From: Leptospira venezuelensis
GTDB taxonomy: Bacteria > Spirochaetota > Leptospiria > Leptospirales > Leptospiraceae
DNA: 64,000 nucleotides
NCBI RefSeq assembly: GCF_002150035.1
Contig: NZ_NETS01000008.1
Coordinates: 248,001 to 312,000, forward strand
Reading direction: 5' to 3'
This document shows, piece after piece, positions 45,295 through 53,604 of the stretch; the first letter of the stretch is position 1, and each line of letters opens with the position of its first letter. The notes under the pieces are model-generated. The model saw only the letters and a list, made by a program, of their open reading frames with translations. It had not been told where the DNA came from and ran no database searches. Both the position numbers and the translations under genes were made by a program.

Positions 45295-46365
45295 CTAAAC
45301 TTCTTTCAAGACAATTCCGGCTAAAAAGGCTTCTGTTTCCGGTCCCCAAGAAAGTCCTAATCCTTTATAAACCGCATAAATACTAGAAATATGCACATTA
45401 GAATCACCAGGTGTGGCTGCATATCCTCGCACTTCTTTTCCATTCACTTCCAAGGCAGAAAGCGGGAATACAGCATGAGAAAAAATCCTGCCGTATAATC
45501 CGCGATCTCTTCCTGAAGAGAAAATTGAGTTCGTAGAAACAAGTTCTGTGATACTTAAGAATGGATCATTATTAATCTTTGAAACGAGCCATTCTTTAGT
45601 AATTTCTCTTTTTAAGCGGAGATGAAAACGGATCAGGTGCATATAAGGTGAGTTAATCGTTACGGAAGAAGATCCCAATTTGATCTTAAAACCTAAATCG
45701 TTATATACCTCGTTCAATAATCTTCCGTGGTGGGTTCCCGTTTCTGATTCAGGAAGAACAAGCAAAGGCCCAGTTACGTGAGGATCATTTTTGGCCATGT
45801 CCGCATCCCGTCTAATCACGAAAAAATCGGCTTCTTCGATGATACTTGCAAGTTCTTGCGGTTTTTCTGAATAGAAGGGCCTGAGTATTCCAGCTAATGT
45901 ATGAGTGTTACATGTAGACACATGTATAAACTTAGGTGGATTTTTTTCTAAGAGAGGAGCGCTTTCCGGATATATAAATTGAGGTCCGAAAGAATGTTCA
46001 CTTCCCTGAGCGATGAAAATTTTGATCAGATCGTAGATCTGTTCTGAGTATTCCGATTTTCTTTTGTCCGCAACTCCGGGAGGAGAAGAATCGCAAACCA
46101 CCTGGCATTGGGACAATGCATCTTGCTTGGAGATCCATTCTGGAAAAAAGTCCCTGACCCTATTCGCACCGTCGTCTACTATGATCCCACCTTTTTCAAG
46201 CAGGGAAAGTATCTGAGGTATTTCGGATTTTTGTAATTTGTAGGGCTCCACAAATACTTGGAATCCGCCAAATTTATTCTTTAATAATAATAACAAAGAA
46301 GCCAGAGGCCAGCCTATGACCCCTGTCCCTCTTAGATATACTCCTGGAACTTTTGCTTCGCTCAC
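45295..46365 (-). CDS. Archaeal-type (type II) glyceraldehyde-3-phosphate dehydrogenase homologue
   Basis: A 356-residue protein with the order of motifs seen in type II GAPDH: Rossmann loop RGTGVIGWPLA (12-22), IVDDGANRVRDFF, and CDSSPPGVADKRKSEY, which matches the archaeal DATPxGVGxKN region. The catalytic Cys152 lies in VSTCNTHTLAG, followed by IRRDADMAKNDPHVTGP and THHGRLLNEV with the catalytic His. SPYMHLIRFHLRLK matches the archaeal PTTLMHxHxxxxxxK strand. It shares no close similarity with gapA at 49411. Divergence from archaeal sequences (GVIGWP for GxIGKR) suggests a different acyl-phosphate or aldehyde substrate. Cofactor and direction unknown. Confidence 0.7.
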   Translation of the reverse strand: MSEAKVPGVYLRGTGVIGWPLASLLLLLKNKFGGFQVFVEPYKLQKSEIPQILSLLEKGGIIVDDGANRVRDFFPEWISKQDALSQCQVVCDSSPPGVADKRKSEYSEQIYDLIKIFIAQGSEHSFGPQFIYPESAPLLEKNPPKFIHVSTCNTHTLAGILRPFYSEKPQELASIIEEADFFVIRRDADMAKNDPHVTGPLLVLPESETGTHHGRLLNEVYNDLGFKIKLGSSSVTINSPYMHLIRFHLRLKREITKEWLVSKINNDPFLSITELVSTNSIFSSGRDRGLYGRIFSHAVFPLSALEVNGKEVRGYAATPGDSNVHISSIYAVYKGLGLSWGPETEAFLAGIVLKEV

Positions 46366-46416
46366 ATAGTAAAGTATTCAGCATATTCCCTAAACGTATA
46401 GGAAATTTTTAGAAAA

Positions 46417-46974
46417 TTAAACTATGCTGATCCTATAGGAGAAATCATCCAAATAATTATTCTTATAGCTAACGTAATTTGCAGCGGTTCTCTCGATCAA
46501 ATTCCTTTCTTCTTCCGTGATGTCTCTAATGATCTTTCCAGGAGATCCCATTACCATTACGCCTGGTGGAATAATTTTGCCCGGAGTTATCATGGCACCC
46601 GCGGCTACAAAAGAGTATTCTCCTAACTCAACCCCATCCATGATAATTGCTCCCATTCCTACGAACGAATTATTTTTAAGTTTGCATCCATGAAGAACAG
46701 CTCTGTGACCTACAGATACATTATCCCCTATTTCCACTGGATGAGTGTTTCTGGAAACATGAACTACTGTCATATCTTGTATATTTACATTGTCCCCGAT
46801 ACGAATATAATTCACATCTCCACGTATCAAAGTTTGGAACCAGATTGAAGAATCTTTTCCTATTACGACGTCCCCTACTACTAAAGAACCTGGAGCTAGG
46901 AACACTCCGTCTTTAAAGATAGGACGTTTACCCATATATTCTAATATATTTCCGGCTAGATGTACTTCTTGCAT
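46417..46974 (-). CDS. Gamma carbonic anhydrase family protein
   Basis: A 185-residue left-handed beta-helix (hexapeptide repeat) protein. GDVVIGKDSSIWFQTLIRGD is followed by VNIQDMTVVHVSRNTHPVEIGDNVSVGHRAVLHGC with three histidines at metal-ligand spacing. VGMGAIIMDG and VAAGAMITPG then complete the repeats. A helical tail ends the chain. Family members (CaiE, PaaY, YrdA) bind zinc or iron; carbonic anhydrase activity is shown for only some. It is 51 bases upstream of the type II GAPDH-like gene on the same strand, probably one transcript. Confidence 0.9.
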   Translation of the reverse strand: MQEVHLAGNILEYMGKRPIFKDGVFLAPGSLVVGDVVIGKDSSIWFQTLIRGDVNYIRIGDNVNIQDMTVVHVSRNTHPVEIGDNVSVGHRAVLHGCKLKNNSFVGMGAIIMDGVELGEYSFVAAGAMITPGKIIPPGVMVMGSPGKIIRDITEEERNLIERTAANYVSYKNNYLDDFSYRISIV

Positions 46975-47075
46975 TGTTTTTCCCTCAATCGCAGTTCAAT
47001 CTTACAACATTCCTTGAGCGACACAAGTCCAAAATATGGATGCTTTCTTTAACTAGGTCGCTCACGTATCGAAAT

Positions 47076-48599
47076 TTAATTTCGCACAAATTTTAGAATT
47101 TCTATCTTTTCTAAAGATTGTTTTGAGGTCTTGTTCCATCCTGATCTTAAAAACCAATCTTCCATTTCGGTACCTAATTTTTCAGATTTGTTTTTTCCTA
47201 CACTTTTCAGAATAGATAATGTGATAGGTTCATAACGCACTAAGGCAATAGATCCTCTTTTAGAAGAAAGAATTCTAGTTAATTTTGGTATATCTTTTAG
47301 AGTTCCTATCCTCATTACTTTTTTACGTAAAATTTCCTGACCAAATAACGCAGATATGCTTGGGTCAGTTGTAATGTAAATATCCGGATTCGAATCCAAT
47401 AAGAATTCGTTGTATTTCACATATTCTTTGGAAAGTTTTTCCTGAGTTAAAAAGTAGATCTTAGAGAAGTATAAGGTCACTAAAAATAATATGTATGTCA
47501 AAACCCAAACAATCTTTGGAATTCTCTCTGAATTCTTTTTTGAGAAAAATAAAACAACAACCGGGACCATCAGCCAAGATAAATATCTAGTTCCCCAATC
47601 TATATTAGAATCGTTTGGAGCAAGATAAGCACCCAAAAAGAGGGAAATTAAAACTGAAAGGGAAAGTTTTCTTTCATATTTTTCGAGTTCTTTCCAGCGA
47701 ATAAGAAAGTAGACCAACCAAAGTAATACCCAAGGGCAGAAATACAAAAATCCAATCCTTCCATGTCCGAAAATGAGTAGAGAAAAGTATTTTTCAAATC
47801 CTGTATCCCAGCCTATTTTCGCATTGGTTTCTATTCTTGTTCCCAAAGCAGAACCGTACAGATAATAATTTAGAATTCCGTAAAATATGATCCCGATACC
47901 TGTTCCAATGAGTAGAACCAGTCTGTCCTTATCTCTTACAGAAACTTCCGCTCTTCCTTTATAAATGAATTCGAATAGATGAAGTACGCCCAATAAGAAA
48001 TACAAAATTGCATTTTCTGGTCGGAAGAAAAATCCGAGTCCAACAAAAAAACCTATAAAAATTCCGAGCGGCCTATTCTTTACAGGGCAGGCGTAAAACG
48101 TAAGACCAACACAGGTTAGAAGAAATGTAATGGAATAATCAGGAAATAATGCAGAATGAAAAAAAGTAGGCCCAATGCTTAAAAAAAGAACGGAAGCCCA
48201 CCTCAAATTTAATTCGAATTTTAAGAAAAATACTCCGATCCAAAAGAACAAAATAGAAACATAAAATAGAAAACTATAATCTCCTAATAGACCAAACAAA
48301 GAAGCAAATAGAGAGAATGCTACAGGGAATGGACCGGAAATCCCGTTTTCTCGATGCACCTGCCAACTTGGAAAAAAATTGCATCCGCCTAAATCTTCTA
48401 AAATTTTGCAGCTGAAGTATTGGCTTTTGAATCCTGAATCTACGAATGCCTGTGCCTGGACGATTTTGTTTTGGTTATCTGAAACTAAAACTGAATTTGC
48501 ATCTATCTTGAATATGAATAATGCTGTGAATATAATACAGCTAAGTGGAAATAAAAACTGAAGTTTTGAAATTAGATTTTTTCTGCCAATTTTATCCAA
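47076..48599 (-). CDS. Polytopic membrane protein, possible GT-C glycosyltransferase
   Basis: A 507-residue protein with about 11-12 hydrophobic segments and a large first periplasmic loop (about 35-85). This loop contains VSDNQNKIVQAQAFVDSGFK with an Asp early in the loop, as in GT-C enzymes that use polyprenyl-phosphate sugars. A soluble C-terminal domain of about 110 residues ends the protein. The layout resembles the Leptospira-specific LA_3751/LA_3752 family of putative glycosyltransferases, recalled from memory and not checked. Sugar and acceptor are unknown. It is divergent from the signal-peptidase-like gene. Confidence 0.65.
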   Translation of the reverse strand: MDKIGRKNLISKLQFLFPLSCIIFTALFIFKIDANSVLVSDNQNKIVQAQAFVDSGFKSQYFSCKILEDLGGCNFFPSWQVHRENGISGPFPVAFSLFASLFGLLGDYSFLFYVSILFFWIGVFFLKFELNLRWASVLFLSIGPTFFHSALFPDYSITFLLTCVGLTFYACPVKNRPLGIFIGFFVGLGFFFRPENAILYFLLGVLHLFEFIYKGRAEVSVRDKDRLVLLIGTGIGIIFYGILNYYLYGSALGTRIETNAKIGWDTGFEKYFSLLIFGHGRIGFLYFCPWVLLWLVYFLIRWKELEKYERKLSLSVLISLFLGAYLAPNDSNIDWGTRYLSWLMVPVVVLFFSKKNSERIPKIVWVLTYILFLVTLYFSKIYFLTQEKLSKEYVKYNEFLLDSNPDIYITTDPSISALFGQEILRKKVMRIGTLKDIPKLTRILSSKRGSIALVRYEPITLSILKSVGKNKSEKLGTEMEDWFLRSGWNKTSKQSLEKIEILKFVRN

Positions 48600-48720
48600 G
48601 GAAAAGTATATCCTTTATTTTCGAATCGGAATATATAACCCTCGAAAATCTTATATTTCAACTTTTTTTTGAATAAAATCTACTTTGCCCATTTTCTATC
48701 CATTCATACCTTAGCTTATA

Positions 48721-49278
48721 ATGTTCTCATTGAAAAAAGAGTTCGGAGAGAAGGAAAAAAAATTTGACCGAAAGAAATTCGCTCAGATAATTTCGATCTC
48801 TCTAGTAGCCGGTTTTACCTTGGCGGCTATTATTCGGATCTGGTTTATTTTTCCGTTTGTCCCAGAAACGGAAGAAATGTCTCCAGCTCTCCCAAAGGGA
48901 AAGAGAATTTATATCTCCCGATTTGTTCGGGATTCATCCTTGTTTTTAGGTGATGTGGTCCTAGTCGAACATCCTACCCAAAAAGGAAAAGTAGCGCTTG
49001 TACGTATTATGGGAAAATCAGGAGACCAGATCTCTATCAAGGATAAGATTCTTTATAGAAACGGTATCTCTGAGGCTCAGGAAAAATCAGACTTCTCCTT
49101 ACAATTCAAGGATGTTAGACCAGCTTTCTCAGAAACATACTCTAACCGGGACAATCTTTCTAACCTTACTATAGAAGATCGAAATTACTTTTTACTATGC
49201 GATAACCGAGATGACTGCGTGGATTCCAGAGATTTCGGCCCCTTACCTTTTGAAAAGATCCTAGGCAAAGTCCTGTAA
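48721..49278 (+). CDS. Signal peptidase I-like protein lacking the Ser-Lys dyad
   Basis: A 185-residue S26 family homologue with one N-terminal membrane span (about 22-45). Family boxes can be aligned. Box B is PETEEMSPALPKGKRIYI, box D is VALVRIMGKSGDQISI, and box E is LLCDNRDDCVDSRDFGPL. In active SPase I, box B reads SxSMxPT with nucleophile Ser and box D has the general base Lys before Arg. Here Glu52 precedes Met53 and Val94 precedes Arg95, so both catalytic residues are missing while the fold residues remain. It is probably a non-catalytic paralogue. It ends 132 bases before gapA. Confidence 0.8.
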   Translation: MFSLKKEFGEKEKKFDRKKFAQIISISLVAGFTLAAIIRIWFIFPFVPETEEMSPALPKGKRIYISRFVRDSSLFLGDVVLVEHPTQKGKVALVRIMGKSGDQISIKDKILYRNGISEAQEKSDFSLQFKDVRPAFSETYSNRDNLSNLTIEDRNYFLLCDNRDDCVDSRDFGPLPFEKILGKVL

Positions 49279-49289
49279 ATCAACCCTAG

Positions 49290-49324
49290 AATCCGTTACA
49301 AAATTCACCAAAAAACGGATTTTC
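49290..49324 (+). terminator. Possible weak terminator upstream of gapA
   Basis: An 8-base perfect inverted repeat AATCCGTT / AACGGATT with a 16-base loop and four T after it. It lies 12 bases past the signal-peptidase-like gene. The long loop and short T run make it uncertain. Confidence 0.35.
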
Positions 49325-49410
49325 AGGATGGTTTTGTTATAAAAACATGTATTTGAGAGCTTACAGCTCCTCGTTTTATCAAATAACATTAAGGAAATAA
49401 AGGGAAGAAA

Positions 49411-50418
49411 ATGACAAGAATCGCTATTAACGGTTTTGGCCGAATCGGTCGCTTGGTATTCCGTTCCGGGATCAAAGACCCAAATATTGAATTTGTAGCA
49501 ATTAACGACCTAGTAACCCCAGACAACCTGGGATATCTTTTAAAATACGATTCTACTCATGGACGTTTTAACGGAACCGTTTCTCATACTGACGATGCAT
49601 TGATCGTAGATGGCAAAAAAGTTCTTTGTGTATCCGAAAGAGATCCAGAAAAACTCCCTTGGAAAGATCTAAAAGTGGACTATGTGATCGAATCTACTGG
49701 TCTATTCACTGACAGAGTCGGCGCTGAAAAACATATCAAAGCAGGCGCTAAAAAAGTAGTGATCTCCGCTCCTGCAAAAGACAAAGACATCCCTACTTTT
49801 GTAATGGGAGTAAATAACGAGAAATACGATCCAAGCAAGGATCATGTTGTTTCCAACGCTTCCTGCACTACTAACTGTTTGGCTCCAATCACTAAAGTAG
49901 TTCTAGACAATTTCGGGATTGAAGAAGGTCTAATGACCACTATCCACGCTACTACTGCAACTCAACCTACTGTTGACGGTCCTTCTAAAAAAGACTGGAG
50001 AGGTGGAAGAGGCGCAATGCAAAATATCATCCCGGCTTCTACAGGTGCTGCTAAAGCGGTTGGTCTTTGTATTCCTGAAGTAAATGGAAAGCTTACTGGT
50101 ATGTCTTTCAGAGTTCCAACTCCAGACGTTTCTGTTGTGGACTTAACTGTTAGAACTACTAAAGAAACCAGCTTAAAAGAAATTTCTGCAAAAATGAAAG
50201 AAGCTTCTGAAGGTGCAATGAAAGGAATTTTAGGATACACCGATGAGATGGTTGTTTCTAACGACTTCTTAAGTTCTACCCTATCTTCTATCTTCGATGC
50301 GGACGCTTGTATCGAGTTGAATTCCAGATTTTTTAAATTGGTTTCCTGGTATGATAACGAGATGGGTTACTCTAACAGAGTTCTAGACCTAATCCGTTAC
50401 ATGGCTAAAAAAGGTTAA
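49411..50418 (+). CDS. gapA: Glyceraldehyde-3-phosphate dehydrogenase (type I)
   Basis: A 335-residue classical phosphorylating GAPDH. INGFGRIGRLVFR binds NAD, SNASCTTNCLAPI carries the catalytic Cys (about 152), and WRGGRGAMQNIIPASTGAAKAV and SWYDNEMGYSNRVLDL are standard. It heads the glycolytic run gapA-pgk-tpiA-secG, with pgk starting 3 bases after its stop. AGGGAAGAA precedes the ATG. Confidence 0.98.
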   Translation: MTRIAINGFGRIGRLVFRSGIKDPNIEFVAINDLVTPDNLGYLLKYDSTHGRFNGTVSHTDDALIVDGKKVLCVSERDPEKLPWKDLKVDYVIESTGLFTDRVGAEKHIKAGAKKVVISAPAKDKDIPTFVMGVNNEKYDPSKDHVVSNASCTTNCLAPITKVVLDNFGIEEGLMTTIHATTATQPTVDGPSKKDWRGGRGAMQNIIPASTGAAKAVGLCIPEVNGKLTGMSFRVPTPDVSVVDLTVRTTKETSLKEISAKMKEASEGAMKGILGYTDEMVVSNDFLSSTLSSIFDADACIELNSRFFKLVSWYDNEMGYSNRVLDLIRYMAKKG

Positions 50419-50421
50419 TAA

Positions 50422-51612
50422 ATGCAAATACCCCAGTTACCTAGACTCGAAAACGAGGACGTCAAGGGGAAACGAGTTTTTCTGAGGGTCGATTTTAACG
50501 TCCCTCTGGATAACGGAAAAGTTACCGACAAGACTCGAATTGAAAAGACTCTTCCTACAATTGAACTTTTGGTAAAAAAAGGTGCTAGGGTGGTGATCGC
50601 AAGCCACCTTGGTCGGCCTAAAGGTAAACCGGATCCTCAATACTCTATGGAACCAGTTTACGAAGTTTTTAAAGGTTTAGTTAAAACTTCCGTAATATTC
50701 TCCAAAGACGTGATCGGAGAAAATGTCGTAAAACTTTCCAAGGAACTTAAAGACGGCGAGATCCTGGTCCTTGAAAATTTACGTTTCCATAAAGAAGAAG
50801 AAGAGAATAATGCTGCTTTTTCCAAAAGTTTAGCTGCTCTTGCTGATGTTTATGTAAACGACGCATTCGGTGCAGCTCATAGAGCCCACGCTTCTACGGA
50901 AGGAATTGCCCATCTTCTGCCTTCTTTTGCAGGTTTGTTGATGTATAAAGAGATCACCGAACTTTCTTCCCTTCTTTCCCGCCCCGCAAAACCTTTCGTA
51001 GCAATCATCGGAGGTTCCAAGGTTTCTTCTAAGATCAGTGTGATTAAAAACCTGATCGAAAAAGTAGATCATATTTTGATCGGCGGAGGAATGGCTTACA
51101 CATTCCTGAAATCCAGGGCCATTCCAGTCGGAAATTCATTAGTTGAAAAAGATTTCGAAGTAGAAGCTTTCCAACTGATTGAAAGAGCCGGAGTCGCAGG
51201 TGTAGATTTTCAACTTCCTGTGGATCACGTGATCGCTGATAAATTTGATGCGAACGCAAAGACCAAAACCGTAGACAAAATGGGGATTTTGGACGGTTGG
51301 ATGGGAATGGATATCGGTCCTAAGACGATTGCAAATTACGAAAAAGTAATTAAGAATGCGGCAACCATCGTTTGGAATGGACCAATGGGAGTTTTTGAAT
51401 TCGATAAATTCGCACCTGGAACTATGGCAATCGCAAAAGCGGTTTCTAAGTCTAAGGCCAGAACTGTCGTAGGTGGAGGAGATTCCATCGCTGCGATCAA
51501 TAAGGCGAAAGTCGAAGATAAGATCACTCACGTTTCTACTGGAGGAGGAGCCTCCTTAGAATTTTTAGAAGGTAAAAAACTCCCTGGAGTTGTTGCTCTT
51601 CTAAAACAATAA
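50422..51612 (+). CDS. pgk: Phosphoglycerate kinase
   Basis: A 396-residue PGK that makes ATP and 3-phosphoglycerate from 1,3-bisphosphoglycerate. KRVFLRVDFNVPLDNGK at the N-terminus, the SHLGRPKG motif near 60, NDAFGAAHRAHAST, FVAIIGGSKVSSKI, and the C-terminal VGGGDSIAAINK and HVSTGGGASLEFLEGK. Length is typical. Only 3 bases separate it from gapA, and tpiA follows after 24 bases. Confidence 0.98.
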   Translation: MQIPQLPRLENEDVKGKRVFLRVDFNVPLDNGKVTDKTRIEKTLPTIELLVKKGARVVIASHLGRPKGKPDPQYSMEPVYEVFKGLVKTSVIFSKDVIGENVVKLSKELKDGEILVLENLRFHKEEEENNAAFSKSLAALADVYVNDAFGAAHRAHASTEGIAHLLPSFAGLLMYKEITELSSLLSRPAKPFVAIIGGSKVSSKISVIKNLIEKVDHILIGGGMAYTFLKSRAIPVGNSLVEKDFEVEAFQLIERAGVAGVDFQLPVDHVIADKFDANAKTKTVDKMGILDGWMGMDIGPKTIANYEKVIKNAATIVWNGPMGVFEFDKFAPGTMAIAKAVSKSKARTVVGGGDSIAAINKAKVEDKITHVSTGGGASLEFLEGKKLPGVVALLKQ

Positions 51613-51636
51613 TCTAAAGAATTAAAGGAAATATAT

Positions 51637-52389
51637 ATGCGCCCTAAAATTATCGCTGGTAACTGGAAAATGAATCTTTCCGAAAAGGAAGCATTGGCAC
51701 TCGCAAGCGGCCTAAAGGAAAAGTCTTCTTCTCTCCCAGATAATAAAAAGGCGGTTGTATTTCCTTCTTCTATTCATCTTGCTGCAGTTGCTCGAATATT
51801 AGAAAATTCGAAAATTGCAGCAGGAGCACAGAATATCTACCCTGCTCCTCTTACTGCTATGACTGGAGAAACAGGTCCAGACCAACTTTCAGAATTAGGG
51901 ATAAAATTTGCACTTGTTGGGCACTCTGAAAGAAGACAATTCTTGGGTGAAACAAGCGTATTCTGCAATCAAAAGATCTCTTACCTTACCAAACATGGTT
52001 TCACCGCTGTGTATTGTGTAGGAGAAACTTTGGCAGAAAGAGAATCTGGCAAAACCTTTGAGGTCCTTCAAAAACAGATCCAAGAAGGTTTAGGTTCAAT
52101 CGAAAGTGATCAATTCTCTCGTATTTGGGTGGCTTACGAACCTGTTTGGGCGATCGGAACCGGCAAAGTAGCGACTCCTGCTCAAGCACAAGAAGCTCAT
52201 GCATTTATCAGAAAAGAGATTTCCGGATTATTCCAAAATGGAAAAACAATCTCTGATGTTATGCCTATCCTTTATGGCGGTTCAGTAAAAGCCGATAACG
52301 TGAAGGAACTACTATCCCAAGCGGACATAGATGGTGGGCTCGTAGGTGGGGCCAGCCAAAAGCTGGAAAGTTTCTTAGCTTTATTCTAA
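51637..52389 (+). CDS. tpiA: Triosephosphate isomerase
   Basis: A 250-residue TIM. Lys in AGNWKMNLS (about 10-13), the electrophile His in VGHSERRQFLGE, the catalytic Glu in YEPVWAIGTGKVA, and the phosphate loop YGGSVKADNVKELL with GLVGGASQKL. It interconverts dihydroxyacetone phosphate and glyceraldehyde 3-phosphate and is third in the glycolytic operon. Confidence 0.98.
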   Translation: MRPKIIAGNWKMNLSEKEALALASGLKEKSSSLPDNKKAVVFPSSIHLAAVARILENSKIAAGAQNIYPAPLTAMTGETGPDQLSELGIKFALVGHSERRQFLGETSVFCNQKISYLTKHGFTAVYCVGETLAERESGKTFEVLQKQIQEGLGSIESDQFSRIWVAYEPVWAIGTGKVATPAQAQEAHAFIRKEISGLFQNGKTISDVMPILYGGSVKADNVKELLSQADIDGGLVGGASQKLESFLALF

Positions 52390-52395
52390 TTTATT

Positions 52396-52477
52396 ACTAC
52401 CGTCATAGAGTCCGCTTTGGAAACCCCGAAACGGCTTGTCAGCCTAGGGCTTGGCGGTAGTTTGGATTTAAAGCGGA
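52396..52477 (+). promoter_or_regulatory. Structured leader between tpiA and secG
   Basis: ACTACCG (52396-52402) pairs with CGGTAGT (52455-52461), and TCCGCTTT (52411-52418) pairs with AAAGCGGA (52470-52477). The two pairings interleave, so they would form a pseudoknot or exclude each other. A small hairpin AGCC-TAG-GGCT lies between. I recognise no known riboswitch or tRNA. Confidence 0.35.
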
Positions 52478-52523
52478 TTATTTCGCCAAAAAACATACCT
52501 TTTTACCTTTAGGAATTCGACTC

Positions 52524-52904
52524 ATGGGCTTTATCACCGGAACCATCCTTGTTCTTTTCGTTTTCGTCAGTCTATTTTTGATCCTTCTTGTCATGATCCA
52601 AACAGGCAAAGGAGGAATGGGTGGAGTTCTTGGTGGAGGAGCAAGCCAATCTGTTTTCGGTTCCTCTACTGCGGATGTTTTAACTAAAGCAACCAGAGTT
52701 GCTGGACTCACTTTTTTGGCACTGTCATTGATTCTTTCTTTCCTTTTTGCGAAGACTAGCGGATACAATACCACTCCAACGCCTGAGATCCTTCCTCCAC
52801 CTGTTGCGGAAGAGGCCCAGGGCAACCAAGGAGGGACAAATGCCCAAGAATCCGCGCCTACTACCGCACCTAACACTCCAGCTCCAGCGCAACCTAAACC
52901 TTAA
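52524..52904 (+). CDS. secG: Preprotein translocase subunit SecG
   Basis: A 126-residue SecG with two membrane spans (about 3-25 and 54-75) joined by the loop QTGKGGMGGVLGGGASQSVFGS, which is the family signature. The C-terminus is a proline- and alanine-rich extension of about 45 residues (APTTAPNTPAPAQPKP), longer than in E. coli. SecG assists SecYE in export. The next gene starts inside its coding sequence. Position after tpiA is a common bacterial arrangement. Confidence 0.95.
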   Translation: MGFITGTILVLFVFVSLFLILLVMIQTGKGGMGGVLGGGASQSVFGSSTADVLTKATRVAGLTFLALSLILSFLFAKTSGYNTTPTPEILPPPVAEEAQGNQGGTNAQESAPTTAPNTPAPAQPKP

Positions 52905-53604
52905 TTTTTATCTCTTTCCGAAGACGGTTCTGAGAGCCGTCTTCATTTCGCTCCTTCTTCTCCTTTCCTTAATTCCTTCCATCGCTCAGAACCAAGATGC
53001 GACAAAATCCCAGAGCGGAACTGCTTCTTCTACCCAAATGTTGAACCAAAGGATCTTGCGCGCTTATGAAAGCCTAAGTGTTGCGAGAGAACTTTTAAAA
53101 TTTGAAAGAATGGAAGCTCTACCGATCGGGACCTTGGTAACTTGGGTGGGAAATTTTCCAAACCGTAAAGGTGTGAAGATTACTAAGTTCTCTGTGACCC
53201 AGTCTACTACTCCTGGCGGGATAGAAAGAGCAGAAGAAAAGTCCATTCTTCTGGAATTTAACGGTTCCACTCTTTCTAAGGTGGTTTCAGAAATTAAAAC
53301 TGCGAATTATTCTGCAGAAGATACGATCATGATCCGCATGACGGACACTACCCCTTTGGATAATAACGTGGATGATCTGGTCATCTATGCGGATAAGAAC
53401 GGAAAAGAGGCAGAATATCCTCTGAATTACCTACCTGATGAGGGGGTAAACCGGGATAGGTCCGAGTTTAAGAAAGAATTTTACTTAAAGCTGATCGAGG
53501 ATTTTTTTGTGCACGTTCTAAGACTTCAGGAAATGCAGTCTCAACATTCTTCCAGAAATCAAAAAAAATTACTGCAAAGTTATAAAGAATCCCTAGAATA
53601 TTGA
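52840..53604 (+). CDS. Secreted hypothetical protein overlapping secG
   Basis: About 254 residues. I place the start at the ATG at 52840 inside secG, because AAGGAGG (52828-52834) lies five bases upstream; the frame itself opens earlier. A 30-residue basic leader precedes a hydrophobic core (VLRAVFISLLLLLSLIPSIAQ), making an unusually long signal peptide or a membrane anchor. The mature region has beta-rich segments (VTWVGNFPNRKGVKITKFSV, SILLEFNGSTLSKVVSEIK). It ends with a helical, charged tail. No family is recognised. It overlaps secG by 65 bases and the histidine kinase by 4, pointing to co-translation and a shared pathway. Confidence 0.75.
   Translation: MPKNPRLLPHLTLQLQRNLNLNFYLFPKTVLRAVFISLLLLLSLIPSIAQNQDATKSQSGTASSTQMLNQRILRAYESLSVARELLKFERMEALPIGTLVTWVGNFPNRKGVKITKFSVTQSTTPGGIERAEEKSILLEFNGSTLSKVVSEIKTANYSAEDTIMIRMTDTTPLDNNVDDLVIYADKNGKEAEYPLNYLPDEGVNRDRSEFKKEFYLKLIEDFFVHVLRLQEMQSQHSSRNQKKLLQSYKESLEY

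Noticed and set aside
52390..52523. Possible tRNA or known riboswitch between tpiA and secG
   Set aside because: Inverted repeats are present but do not match a tRNA fold or any riboswitch consensus I know.
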